Part shown: in pieces, positions 30,383 to 40,014 of the stretch
Numbering within the stretch: the stretch's first letter is position 1
Layout: each line of letters begins with the position of its first letter
Origin: Gammaproteobacteria bacterium
Lineage (GTDB): Bacteria > Pseudomonadota > Gammaproteobacteria > DSM-16500
NCBI GenBank assembly: GCA_021156085.1
Contig: JAJNBC010000001.1
Span: forward strand, 124,001 to 188,000
DNA length: 64,000 bases
Direction: 5' to 3'
Notes under the pieces: generated by a model
Database searches by the model: none
The model's input: the letters and a program-made list of their open reading frames with translations, nothing else
What the model was told of the DNA's origin: nothing
Translations under genes and position numbers: made by a program

Positions 30383-30601
30383 AGCTATATTTGCTTACAA
30401 ATGGCTTATATGCTTTTAGCTTCTCTCAAAATGCCTTTCTTTAGCTGAATATTGATAAATTTCTGTACTTACGCAATCCAGGTTATTTGCCCCCTATAGC
30501 CCATAAGTGGTACAATAAGTAATCGCTCGGTTTTATAGGAGTTAGCATTATTTCTGATTAAATCTGCTTTTTATACTTGGCTGCTTAAGGGAGGGTTATT
30601 T

Positions 30602-31441
30602 ATGAGAAATAAGAGCGAGGTTGAAGCGCGAGCTAGAGAAAGGGCTTTATTTAAACAATTAGAAGATCAAGCCACTTTACTAGATCAGTGGAGTAGAAAG
30701 CAAATGTGGCGTCAAAAAGAATTGACCGAGGGAGATAAGGCGAAGGTTCAAAGCATTTTAGAGGGAATTAATAAGAGCGTGGGGGAGGCGGAGCAATTAG
30801 TAGAGGAGCACAGGAAAGATTTTGCAGGCCATGACAAGCAAACTTTTGATTCTCTGGAAATTAAACTTAATGCTGCTAAAGCATCCTTGGAGGCAAAGCC
30901 AAACAATAAGCTGAATAACCTTGCTCCTAGTGAGTCTGGAACTCTTCCGTTAAGGGGGTTAAATGACGCTGTGCAAGCTGTTAGAGATCTAGCGGGAGGT
31001 CTGCGGCAGACCCATTTAATGTCAGCAAAGGAATTTCAAGCCAGTACCAGCGTACCTTACCGCAGACGCCCGCCTAATATGAGACGAATTGATAATATTT
31101 TAGGTCAATTAGAAGAATCAGGCCCTAAAAGCCGTTTTTCATTATTTCAAAAAAAGCCAATCCGCTGGCTTGACCCCGTCCCGGGGACGCCCATCCGAGG
31201 GGGCCGCCTTGATAGAATGAAAGAATTATACGATATTATATCTGCAGAAATAGGGGTTATTAATGATGCTCAGGCGAGCAAAACTTATGCACCAAAAAAC
31301 AAGGCTGCGGATAATATACGCAAAGCTGGGCTGGAAAAATTATCAGTGCAGTTGAAGTATCAACTAAACAAGCAGGGAGTTGCTGTTGATGCGCCAGAAA
31401 ATAAAAATGAGCTACAAGGGCGAGAGCGCAAGCCACGATGA
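30602..31441 (+). CDS. Unrecognised polar protein, paralogue of the 40.0-kb gene
   Basis: Not recognised. The 279-residue product has no signal peptide or membrane segment. The N-terminal half is a charged, helical, probably coiled-coil region (ARERALFKQLEDQATLL, KAKVQSILEGINKSV, about 5-100). Residues 117-260 align with the C-terminal part of the protein at 40015-41076, centred on MSAKEFQASTSVPYRRRP (140-157). The C-terminus is polar and ends in Arg/Lys residues. AGGG lies before the ATG; TACAAT at 30511-30516 is a possible -10. No enzyme motif is seen. In a Legionellales-like organism it could be a secreted effector, but this is inference from composition and location. Confidence 0.75.
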   Translation: MRNKSEVEARARERALFKQLEDQATLLDQWSRKQMWRQKELTEGDKAKVQSILEGINKSVGEAEQLVEEHRKDFAGHDKQTFDSLEIKLNAAKASLEAKPNNKLNNLAPSESGTLPLRGLNDAVQAVRDLAGGLRQTHLMSAKEFQASTSVPYRRRPPNMRRIDNILGQLEESGPKSRFSLFQKKPIRWLDPVPGTPIRGGRLDRMKELYDIISAEIGVINDAQASKTYAPKNKAADNIRKAGLEKLSVQLKYQLNKQGVAVDAPENKNELQGRERKPR

Positions 31442-31493
31442 GGTGAAAACCCATTTCTGATCCTGCTTGCTGCTTTTGGTAGAGAAGAAAAAA

Positions 31494-32543
31494 TTATTTG
31501 TGGGATAGAGATGATATATCAATCACAAACCGGTATTTTACATCGCTTTTTAGTAGTCGCTCGTAGGCTAAATTAATTTTTTGAATAGGGATAAGTTCTA
31601 CGTCACAAGTGATATGGTGCTTACCACAATAATCAAGCATTTCTTGGGTTTCTGCGAGGCCTCCGATAAGTGAGCCACTTAAGTTTTTGCGCCCTCTGAT
31701 CACTACGCTGGAAGAGATTTGGTGAGGTTCAGGTGATGCCCCTACCATACAGAGGGTGCCATCGTGTTTTAATAAACTCATATAATTTTCTACATTATGC
31801 GGCGCGGAAACTGTATCCAGCATAAAATCAAATGTATTGAGGTGGATTTTCATTTCATCTGCATTTTTAGATATCACTACTTCATGCGCGCCTAATTTTA
31901 AGGCATCTGCTTTTTTATGGGGGGAAGTAGTGAATACGACGACATGCGCGCCAAAAGAGCAGGCAAATTTTACGCCCATATGTCCCAAGCCGCCTAAACC
32001 TATAATTCCTACTTTGTGGCCCTTTGTTATTTTCCAATGTCTTAAGGGAGAATAGGTAGTGATCCCCGCGCAAAGTAAAGGCGCCGAATTTTCTAGTTTT
32101 AAATGAGGTGGCATAGTTAAGACAAATTTTTCCTCGACTACAATATGATTAGAATAGCCTCCTTGCGTAGTCTTCCCCTCTGCATCGGTACTGTTATAGG
32201 TGGCAGTAAAACCTCGGGCACAAAATTGTTGTAAATCCTCTTTACAACAAGTGCAATGCCCGCAGGAGTTGACCATACAACCTACACCTACGGTATCGCC
32301 CACTTTAAATTTTTTTACTTTAGAACCTACTGCTTTAACGTGTCCTGTAATTTCATGGCCGGGAATAAGAGGGTATTTTGCACCCCCCCATTCATTACGC
32401 ACCGTGTGAAGGTCTGAGTGGCAGATGCCGCAAAACGCAATTTCAATATGTACATCTGTAGCCCCGAGAGCACGGCGATCGAAGGAGTAAGGCTTTAAAG
32501 GGGAGAGAGCATCGAAAGCGGCGTAACCGATGGATTTTATCAT
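31494..32543 (-). CDS. Zinc-dependent alcohol dehydrogenase (YahK / cinnamyl-alcohol type)
   Basis: NADP-dependent medium-chain dehydrogenase that reduces aldehydes. The 349-residue product has the catalytic zinc ligands CGICHSDLH and GHEITGHV, the structural zinc cluster CGHCTCCKEDLQQFC, the nucleotide fold GIIGLGGLGHMGVKFA, and CAGITTYSPLRHW, all close to E. coli YahK. AGGAG precedes the ATG. Convergent with the unknown gene at 30602. The natural substrate cannot be told. Confidence 0.92.
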   Translation of the reverse strand: MIKSIGYAAFDALSPLKPYSFDRRALGATDVHIEIAFCGICHSDLHTVRNEWGGAKYPLIPGHEITGHVKAVGSKVKKFKVGDTVGVGCMVNSCGHCTCCKEDLQQFCARGFTATYNSTDAEGKTTQGGYSNHIVVEEKFVLTMPPHLKLENSAPLLCAGITTYSPLRHWKITKGHKVGIIGLGGLGHMGVKFACSFGAHVVVFTTSPHKKADALKLGAHEVVISKNADEMKIHLNTFDFMLDTVSAPHNVENYMSLLKHDGTLCMVGASPEPHQISSSVVIRGRKNLSGSLIGGLAETQEMLDYCGKHHITCDVELIPIQKINLAYERLLKSDVKYRFVIDISSLSHK

Positions 32544-32684
32544 GGGGCAGGCTCCTACTAAAAAGTATTTTATCGTATCAAATTTTTGAGCTTATGTTGA
32601 GTGATATCAATGCATTGTAGAAGAGATGCTTTGAGAATTTTTGTTTAATCGATAAAGACATAGGTAAAGAATTGCTACGAGGTA

Positions 32685-32690
32685 TATAAT
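32685..32690 (+). promoter_or_regulatory. Candidate -10 box upstream of the 32.7-kb gene
   Basis: A perfect TATAAT stands 45 bases before the start codon; a matching -35 is poor (TAGGTA at 32661 with 18-base spacing). A second TATAAT begins at 32700. Low certainty. Confidence 0.3.
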
Positions 32691-32735
32691 GAACAGATTT
32701 ATAATTGTGGCGAGATAAAATAAATAGGAGAGGAT

Positions 32736-33773
32736 ATGAGTGCGACTCGAAAGCTAAGAGTAGATTCTTATGATCTAAGTGATCCAAGACTTAAAGAGAT
32801 GTTAAAATCTTATCCTGCTCAGACTACACGCCATCTAGTAGAGATTTATGAAGCTACCCGCAGAGCGTGGGGGCTAAGGGTGGAAATTGCTTTTAAATTA
32901 ATGCCAATAGATATTAAAATAGAGGTGATTTTAGATACGCAAAAGACCAGTGGAACCACAGGAGTGATATATGTCTTAGATGAAGAGTTAAATCAACCGG
33001 TAGCATATACTTGGGCCAATCCTCTTACTTTACAGTCTGATAATCCCGATCCAATTCCTATCTTTTATATCCCAATAAATAATTTTGATGATTCCTATTG
33101 GCAGCGAGTTTCTTCTCTGCTTTTGAATATTTATCTTAGCGAAAAGGCCTTTTTAAGAGGGACGCGTTATGGAGAAATCTTTCAATCCGAGTGGAATACA
33201 CGCACAGGATTATTTTTCGGAGAAAGAAAAGAAGTGGTAGGGGCGGCTCTTTATGGAATGATGATTAATATAATAAGAATATTTAAAGAAGACGAATTTG
33301 CTTCGCTTTCTGAAGGTGATGAAGAATATAAATCTCCTGATTGTACTTCTTCTCTGCGGCTGTATAACGCAATAGACCATCTCTTATTTGCGATTCATAA
33401 TAAAGATCCGGAGAAGGAAGATTATCACCCCCACTGGCTGGAGGAAGTGGAGAAGGACATAGCGTCTATTAATTCTATTCTAATGATAATAAAACCTGAA
33501 AGTCCTTGGTATCAGATTAAACTCGTTTGGAAGGCAATATATCCGTATGTATGCGCTTTCATTCTACAGGTAGGATGTATGGCGACGGCTGCTGCGGTAG
33601 GTGCTACGGTTCCTCTCATGGTGGGGGCAGGTTGCGTAGGATTTGCTATAGGTTATGCTGGTAGCGGTTTTTTCCGGCCTCGTTTTTCTCTTGAAGAAGA
33701 AACGTATGAGCAAACCAAGCAATTTGTGAAAGAAGTAGAAGAAGCGAAAGCAAGCGTTATTGTTACTGTTTAA
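32736..33773 (+). CDS. Unrecognised protein with a C-terminal hydrophobic hairpin
   Basis: Not recognised. The 345-residue product is soluble-looking up to about residue 265, with a mixed alpha/beta N-terminal part (IDIKIEVILDTQ, GVIYVLDEEL) and a helical middle. It then has two adjacent hydrophobic segments (about 270-290 and 293-312, Ala/Gly/Val rich) and a charged tail (SLEEETYEQTKQFVKEVEEAKAS). This layout, a cytosolic-type body plus a Gly-rich membrane hairpin, is common among membrane-inserting effectors of intracellular bacteria, but there is no direct evidence. AGGAGAGG precedes the ATG. The 3' end overlaps the convergent nadE by 11 bases. Confidence 0.72.
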   Translation: MSATRKLRVDSYDLSDPRLKEMLKSYPAQTTRHLVEIYEATRRAWGLRVEIAFKLMPIDIKIEVILDTQKTSGTTGVIYVLDEELNQPVAYTWANPLTLQSDNPDPIPIFYIPINNFDDSYWQRVSSLLLNIYLSEKAFLRGTRYGEIFQSEWNTRTGLFFGERKEVVGAALYGMMINIIRIFKEDEFASLSEGDEEYKSPDCTSSLRLYNAIDHLLFAIHNKDPEKEDYHPHWLEEVEKDIASINSILMIIKPESPWYQIKLVWKAIYPYVCAFILQVGCMATAAAVGATVPLMVGAGCVGFAIGYAGSGFFRPRFSLEEETYEQTKQFVKEVEEAKASVIVTV

Positions 33774-35376
33774 ATCCCGATGTAATGGGGTACCGCCTAT
33801 CTTTACCAAACGCTTTATGATGAATTCGAATGCCGGGGGGTGCTTGTTGGCGTTTGTATTCGCTTTTATGAATGAGAGCCACTACCTGCTCAACTGTGTT
33901 TCGTTCAATGCCTTGATTAACAATTTCATCTATGCCTTGTTCTTGATCCAGATACAATTCTAGAATTTTATCCAGAATAGAGTAGGGTGGTAAAGTATCC
34001 TCATCTTTTTGATTAAATGCTAACTCTGCAGTGGGTGCGCGATCAATAATACGTTGTGGAATGATAGGGTTGAGTTGATTCCTATAATTTGCCAAGCGGT
34101 AAACGAGCGTTTTGGGCACGTCCTTGAGTACAGCGAGACCGCCTATCATATCCCCATATAAGGTAGCATAACCTACAGCAATTTCACTGCGATTACTGGT
34201 AGATAATACGAGGTCTCCTGTTTGATTAGAAAGAGCCATAAGAAGAATGCCCCGGCAGCGTGCTTGGATATTTTGTTGAGTGAGGCTGGTTTCTTCTTTT
34301 ATAGTTAAACTGGATTGTACTGCTAAGAAAAGGGGTTCAATCGAAATAATTTCATGAGTGATATCTAAGGTATGCACAAGCGCACAGGCATCTTCCATGC
34401 TGATTTCTGAAGTATAGCGCGAAGGCATGATGATAGCTTTCACATTATTTTTACCTAAAGCATCGACAGCAAGGGCCACTGTAAGAGCAGAATCAATGCC
34501 TCCGGATAAACCGACGAGCGTCCCAGAGAAACCATTTTTTTTGATATAATCCCGTAACCCGGTAACCAATGCTTGATATATTTGTTCTTCTTCGCTAGGG
34601 AGAGCGAGAGGGGTAGGGATTATTTTCGCGTGAATATCGGTGATTTCAATGTCGACAGGCATTAATTTTTTAGTGAAAAATCCAGCGTGGTGACACATTT
34701 CTCCGGTCGCATCTACCACCATAGAATCGCCATCAAATACTAATTCGTCTTGGCCACCTACGTAATTCGTATAGAAAATAGGGACCGCATGAGTACGACT
34801 TCGTTGAGTGAGTATACGTAGGCGGGTGGTATGTTTGTTAATTTCATAAGGCGAGGCATTAGGCGCTAAAATAAGACGCGCTCCTTGTTTTACCGCTTGC
34901 TGGACAGGAATATCGAACCAAAGGTCTTCGCAAATGACGATACCTATAGGAATATTTTGAATAGACACAACGCATGTCTCTTTGCCTGCTGTAAAATAAC
35001 GGCCTTCATCAAATACACCATAATTAGGTAAATGTTGTTTAGCATATCGACCTAAAAAAGCGCCATTGTGAATCACGGAACAAGCATTAAATAAGCCTTG
35101 TTCTGTCAGGTAAGGGTGCCCTACCACGCAGCAAATACCATGTACTTTTTCCTTGAATTCGTATAAACCTTCTATTGCTGCATTGAGAAAGGTTTTACGT
35201 AATAATAAATCTTCGGGCGGATACCCGGTAATGCTTAGTTCCGGGAAGAGAATGATATCTGCTGAAAATGTATCCCGAGCGAGTTTCGCAGCATTTATTA
35301 GTTGCATTAAATTACCTTGGATATCGCCTACCACGAGATTTAGTTGAGCTAAAATAATGCGTAGTGTTCTAGACAT
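33763..35376 (-). CDS. nadE: Glutamine-dependent NAD+ synthetase
   Basis: Makes NAD+ from deamido-NAD using ammonia released from glutamine. The 537-residue product has an N-terminal nitrilase-type amidase domain with the triad Glu46 (LFPELSITGYPP), Lys113 and Cys149 (IVICEDLWF), and a C-terminal synthetase domain with the pyrophosphatase loop GLSGGIDSALT and STSNRSEIAVGYATLYGD. The ATG at 35376 gives the family's start (RIILAQLNLVVGD); the upstream in-frame ATG at 35448 lies within ygfZ. The two genes are 4 bases apart and probably co-transcribed. Confidence 0.96.
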   Translation of the reverse strand: MSRTLRIILAQLNLVVGDIQGNLMQLINAAKLARDTFSADIILFPELSITGYPPEDLLLRKTFLNAAIEGLYEFKEKVHGICCVVGHPYLTEQGLFNACSVIHNGAFLGRYAKQHLPNYGVFDEGRYFTAGKETCVVSIQNIPIGIVICEDLWFDIPVQQAVKQGARLILAPNASPYEINKHTTRLRILTQRSRTHAVPIFYTNYVGGQDELVFDGDSMVVDATGEMCHHAGFFTKKLMPVDIEITDIHAKIIPTPLALPSEEEQIYQALVTGLRDYIKKNGFSGTLVGLSGGIDSALTVALAVDALGKNNVKAIIMPSRYTSEISMEDACALVHTLDITHEIISIEPLFLAVQSSLTIKEETSLTQQNIQARCRGILLMALSNQTGDLVLSTSNRSEIAVGYATLYGDMIGGLAVLKDVPKTLVYRLANYRNQLNPIIPQRIIDRAPTAELAFNQKDEDTLPPYSILDKILELYLDQEQGIDEIVNQGIERNTVEQVVALIHKSEYKRQQAPPGIRIHHKAFGKDRRYPITSGFKQ

Positions 35377-35380
35377 ATAG

Positions 35381-36325
35381 TTAACCTTGTGGAGGATTGT
35401 CAATTGCATGAAGAGGGAAGAGCTTGTTTTGATCCAGAAATAGATCATGGGCTTTCATCGCAATGATTTGTAAGATATACGTATGATCTCCTGTTTTATA
35501 GTAATCTACGATCATGCCGGCATTTTTTTCTTCATCGTAAATATCAGCTCCACGTTGCGGGAGGTGCTCAGTGACGACTCTGGCATAATAAAGTTGATTT
35601 TTTAATTTTCCCTTATAGTGCATACGTGCAATAATTTCTTGTCCCATATAGCAGCCTTTATTAAAACTAATTGCATTAAGTTGCGGTAAATTAATATCGT
35701 GCGGTAGGAATTGCCCGCTTGTTTCCGGATAAACGGTGGGTCTATTTTCTTTAAAAGCGAGGTATTTCCAACTTTCTGATGGGATATAGTGATTTTTAAC
35801 CATGAGCTTGTCCCACAGGGTACATATAGGTGCTAATTGACCAAAGATTTCAAAATGATTGATTAATTTTAAAATGAGTAAGTTATCTGATTCTATAATT
35901 TCATCTATGTGGTTGGGTATGTTGGAAATAGCGTCTTGTAATTGATTGCCATTATAACCTATACAAATGAATGAATCGCTTGCATCGCTTAATGTCACTT
36001 TAAAAAAAACCGCATATTTTTTGAATATTTCTAATATAATTGAGACCATAGATTTTGGCATTTGTAGATAATAACGTTCTTGATAATAAAATAAACGAAA
36101 TACACAAGTGACACGGCCTTGAATATTACAATACGCCCCTAGACGTGTTTGGGTGAGAGTGATTTGATTTAAATCGCAAGTGAGTTGACCTTGCAAAAAT
36201 TGTTTTGCATCTATCCCTTCTACGCAAAGTAATCCTAACTCCGATAAATTGACAATACTCTGCTCTTTGAATATCTGCGTATGATGTGTATAATTTTTTA
36301 GAAAATCCTGCCATTGTTGATGCAT
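35381..36325 (-). CDS. ygfZ: YgfZ, folate-binding Fe-S cluster repair/assembly protein
   Basis: Tetrahydrofolate-dependent protein of the GcvT fold needed for a subset of Fe-S enzymes in relatives. The 314-residue product has the signature KGCYMGQEIIARMHYKGKLK (residue about 220-240) with its conserved Cys, plus FLQGQLTCDLNQI and GAYCNIQGRVTCVFRL near the N-terminus. Two bases separate it from the flavoprotein gene upstream, so the three leftward genes form an operon. In E. coli ygfZ neighbours sdhE-ygfX, which here lie 11 kb away. Confidence 0.94.
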   Translation of the reverse strand: MHQQWQDFLKNYTHHTQIFKEQSIVNLSELGLLCVEGIDAKQFLQGQLTCDLNQITLTQTRLGAYCNIQGRVTCVFRLFYYQERYYLQMPKSMVSIILEIFKKYAVFFKVTLSDASDSFICIGYNGNQLQDAISNIPNHIDEIIESDNLLILKLINHFEIFGQLAPICTLWDKLMVKNHYIPSESWKYLAFKENRPTVYPETSGQFLPHDINLPQLNAISFNKGCYMGQEIIARMHYKGKLKNQLYYARVVTEHLPQRGADIYDEEKNAGMIVDYYKTGDHTYILQIIAMKAHDLFLDQNKLFPLHAIDNPPQG

Positions 36326-36327
36326 GT

Positions 36328-39300
36328 TTAAATACGCTCTACTGTCTTATTTTCAAAAAGATGATCTACCCAAAGATGGTTTAATTTTTCTTGTAATCGA
36401 TTCTGAATTTGTCTTTCATCTATATTATCAAAATCAATCAATTCTAGGGGTTGTTCGGGCCATGAGCAAGCAAAGACCGCTTTTTTTCTTTTGCCTGTTT
36501 CAGGATCCACTTGCCATTGTAGGCATTGGGCGCAGACGCCTTTTAGCATACATTGCATAGTGCTATAAACTGAGCCTAAAATGCGCGGCTCTTTAATAAG
36601 GAATTCTTTTAAGGATGTTTTCCTCCCTTCTTGAAAACGTCGCAATAAATTAGAATCGCCAATAACATAAATACGGTCCACATCAGTTAAAGGAATTTCT
36701 GGTCGTGATTTTTGGGGATCGCATTGACCACGCGCATAACGTAATAAGACATCAATAGCTTCTCCTTGGGCAGAATAATCTTGAGGGCGTTTGGCAGAGG
36801 GAGGTTCGCCATTTAATGTAGACCAAATAATTAAATCTGCGCATTCTTCTAATTCATTTAAACAATAGGCTTCTTCTTTTGTTTTGAAATTGCCTAGGTA
36901 AATCACTTTATTTCCTGCATGCCGTAAAGCGGTTCCATAACTTTGTAGCATAGCAATGCTAAGTTGCTGACCGATGAGCAAGACTGTTTCATGCTCATGA
37001 GAAATTTTTGCGCGTACCCCTGTGGGGCCCATCAATGAAAGAGGGTCGCCTATCCGAAAAGTGGCACATAATTTAGAGCTAGCTCCCGTTTCAATGACAA
37101 TAAATTTTAATAATCCCTCTTCTTTATTCACCTTCGCTGCCAGTAATGCTAAAGGCTCTATTTGCAAAGACGTGCCTTCAATATATTGCGCAAAGGTTTC
37201 ATAATTTTGTAAGCGATAAAATTGGCCCGGTTTAAAATTTTTGGCGGCAAGCGGCGCTTGAATCGTTAATTCAAGGACATTTGCAGTACGTCGTTCAAGA
37301 TGAGTGAGATGAGCGCTGAACAAGTGCATCATATTTTTAGCAAATGCTTGATATTCTTCTTCATGACCCTGTTGACCCCATTTTGTTTGCAATGCCGCTA
37401 CAATTTTAGGATAAGTACGCATGCCAGAAGCAATGGCTTTGACTACATTTCCATGAAAAACAGGATGGGTATCACCTACGAGGCTGACTCGATAATGATC
37501 TTTATCATACGAAGTAAAAGGCCCAAAATAAGGATCTTTGACATGTTCAACACCATGCGGAATCCTAAGTTCTCCTTCTTTATCTTCATAATGTTGGTAT
37601 TGCAGGCCTAAGCGCGTAAACGTGCCACGATGTTCAAATTCATAAGCGATATTAGGTTGAGTGCCAGTGGCCACAAAAATAGCGCGTGCAGGAATTCGTA
37701 TTTCTTCTAAAGTTGTTTCCCATTCTTCTTTGTTTTTGCGTAATCGCCGATGACAGACCAATGCTTCTGCATGGTCATGCTGATTAAGCTCCACTGCAGC
37801 AGGTTCTAACGCTTCTATATAGTAGACCCCTTCTTCCAGTGCTTTAGTCAATTCTTCATGGTTATGGATATAGGCAGGTGATTCTTGCATGGAACGACGA
37901 TAAACAATAGTCACGCCACCCCATTCGCGAATCAAGGGAATAAAATTAGGTTTTTCGTTTGCTGTTTTTGCTCGTTCCCGTTCATGGCGTACTCTTTTAC
38001 CGTGAGCAATAAATTCTTCTAAAATTTCTACTGAGGCAGAGTCTAATTTTTTTAAAATACTCTCTTCACCATAGGCAGCGATTAATGCTTCATAGCGAGA
38101 TAATGTTTTTTCCACCTGAGTAATATAATAAGCTTGTACTTCAGTGGCCGTATCTACGCCCGTTAACCCCCCCCCGATAATAACTGCGGGCAAGCGAATT
38201 TGTAAATTAGTGAGGCTGTCTTTTTTAGCCGCATTGCCCAGTTGCAATGCCATAAGAAAATCATTGGCTTGACGCATGCCAGGTGCCAAACTGCCGGGAA
38301 TAGGTAGGGCTTTAGGCAATCCCGCACCCACAGCAATCGCAAAATGGTCGAAGCCCATTTCCCATGCATCCTCAATAGTGAGGGTGCCGCCGAAACGGGT
38401 GCTCCCAAAGACTTGAAAATAAGGTTTGCGTAATAAGCTAAGATAAATAAGCTTTAAGAAATTTTTATCCCAACGTACGGTAATGCCATATTCTGCCACC
38501 CCTCCAAACCCCGCCATGAGACGTTCATCCAATGATTCACATAAATCATCAAAACGATAAATGGGTTTTTGGAGGATGTCTTCAGGTAAGGGTTCAATTT
38601 TCAAACCATCAAAGCCCACCACGGCACACCCTTCCAGTAAAAGGTGGTGAGCCAGCGTAAAGCCTGCAGGTCCCATGCCGGCAATCATGATTTTTAATCC
38701 ATTATAAGGTTGCATAACCCATTGTTTGGAACGTAATGGATTCCAGCGCGTCAGTAAATCGTAAATTTCAACGCCCCAAGGTAAATGCAATACATCCGTT
38801 AAAATACGGGTTTCCGCTTGCGGAATATTGACCGGCTCTTGTTTTTGATAAATGCAGGCTTTCATGCAATCGTTGCAAATACGATGGCCTGTAGCAGGGC
38901 ACATAGGATTATCAACCATGATCATAGCTAAGGCTGCGAGTGTATGGCCATCACGTTTTAATAAATGCATTTCAGAAATTTTTTCTTCTAGAGGACAACC
39001 GGTTAACAAGGTATCTAAAGGATTTTTCTTAAATCCTTGCGTGGGGTCTCCTTTTTTAACGGGGAACCCTTTGGAACAGAAATCCCCGTCATGATCGTGA
39101 CAATAAATACAATAATTTACTTCGTCTTGCACTTCACGTGCGGTCATACGCGGGTCTGTGAGTGCAAAGCCATCACGTAGACGTAATTTTGCTTCGGGTG
39201 CGGCGAAGCGTTCGAGTTTATGATGCAGGGTAGTTGTGCGAGCCACTAAATTTTCGTAATCAATGCGTTCGGGCAGGCGGAAGCTCGTCCAATCTTTGAC

Positions 39301-39867
39301 AAGCGCTTGCGCTTCTGGCGTGACGAGCGCATGAATACACCATTGCGTTAATTGATCTATCTCATTTTTATATTGTTCAGGTTGTGCGATGTATTGATTG
39401 GCTAACAAGCTGATGGCAAGTTCTAAGTCTTTTGTGTGGAGGGGAGATTTTTTTAATTGCTCATCTAACCAATGCGCAATAGTTTGGAAATCCAGTAAGT
39501 TTTCTGTATGCAATAATTGTTTTTTTGCCCGCCTTAGTACAAAAAATTTTTTAAATGCAGCTACAGGGTTATTTGCTAATGTTTTAGCTTGTGCTATGCC
39601 AGCCGCTTCTTCAATTTGAAATAATTTAATCAGAAAAGTATCGAGGAAGAGTGCACAAGTAATTAATAGTTCACTGGTGGCTTGTGGAGAGAAGGCTGTA
39701 GGGTTTTGTCTATAACTTACAAGACTGTCATGGAGGTCAGGACTGGCTTGTTGCAATTTTGATAAAAATTGCTGATCCAGGCGGTAAAGGCCTTTAGCAT
39801 GGAATAATTCCTTGAAAGTAAAGCCCGTTAATTGGAGAGTGGGTTTGAGCATAAACGCCAGTGTCAT
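36328..39867 (-). CDS. Very large fused flavoprotein oxidoreductase (GltD-like + PyrK-like)
   Basis: The 1179-residue product combines several redox parts. Residues 1-240 are helical and unassigned. A Cys cluster follows (C253, C256, C264, C291, C323, C331, C334, C338) like the Fe-S region of GltD/DPYD proteins. Next is an FAD/NAD(P) pair of Rossmann motifs (GMGPAG 397-402, GGGLTG 565-570). The C-terminal part resembles ferredoxin reductase / dihydroorotate dehydrogenase electron-transfer subunits (GQFYRLQNY, DPLSLMGPTG), ending with a 2Fe-2S-like Cys set (CMLKGVCAQC and a last Cys near 1134). Similar long proteins are known in other bacteria as pyridine-nucleotide-disulfide oxidoreductases; the substrate is unknown. 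Heads the operon with ygfZ and nadE. Confidence 0.86.
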   Translation of the reverse strand: MTLAFMLKPTLQLTGFTFKELFHAKGLYRLDQQFLSKLQQASPDLHDSLVSYRQNPTAFSPQATSELLITCALFLDTFLIKLFQIEEAAGIAQAKTLANNPVAAFKKFFVLRRAKKQLLHTENLLDFQTIAHWLDEQLKKSPLHTKDLELAISLLANQYIAQPEQYKNEIDQLTQWCIHALVTPEAQALVKDWTSFRLPERIDYENLVARTTTLHHKLERFAAPEAKLRLRDGFALTDPRMTAREVQDEVNYCIYCHDHDGDFCSKGFPVKKGDPTQGFKKNPLDTLLTGCPLEEKISEMHLLKRDGHTLAALAMIMVDNPMCPATGHRICNDCMKACIYQKQEPVNIPQAETRILTDVLHLPWGVEIYDLLTRWNPLRSKQWVMQPYNGLKIMIAGMGPAGFTLAHHLLLEGCAVVGFDGLKIEPLPEDILQKPIYRFDDLCESLDERLMAGFGGVAEYGITVRWDKNFLKLIYLSLLRKPYFQVFGSTRFGGTLTIEDAWEMGFDHFAIAVGAGLPKALPIPGSLAPGMRQANDFLMALQLGNAAKKDSLTNLQIRLPAVIIGGGLTGVDTATEVQAYYITQVEKTLSRYEALIAAYGEESILKKLDSASVEILEEFIAHGKRVRHERERAKTANEKPNFIPLIREWGGVTIVYRRSMQESPAYIHNHEELTKALEEGVYYIEALEPAAVELNQHDHAEALVCHRRLRKNKEEWETTLEEIRIPARAIFVATGTQPNIAYEFEHRGTFTRLGLQYQHYEDKEGELRIPHGVEHVKDPYFGPFTSYDKDHYRVSLVGDTHPVFHGNVVKAIASGMRTYPKIVAALQTKWGQQGHEEEYQAFAKNMMHLFSAHLTHLERRTANVLELTIQAPLAAKNFKPGQFYRLQNYETFAQYIEGTSLQIEPLALLAAKVNKEEGLLKFIVIETGASSKLCATFRIGDPLSLMGPTGVRAKISHEHETVLLIGQQLSIAMLQSYGTALRHAGNKVIYLGNFKTKEEAYCLNELEECADLIIWSTLNGEPPSAKRPQDYSAQGEAIDVLLRYARGQCDPQKSRPEIPLTDVDRIYVIGDSNLLRRFQEGRKTSLKEFLIKEPRILGSVYSTMQCMLKGVCAQCLQWQVDPETGKRKKAVFACSWPEQPLELIDFDNIDERQIQNRLQEKLNHLWVDHLFENKTVERI

Positions 39868-40014
39868 AAAAATGTTATTAAAATCAAGGGTTAGCCTGCC
39901 TTGGATCCCTTTTCTCTAAGGTAATTGGTTGATTATATAAGATATATCTCCCTTCGTCATTAAACCCAATAAATTTGAATTTATTACCTATACTTAAAAT
40001 AGGAGTTTATTCGA

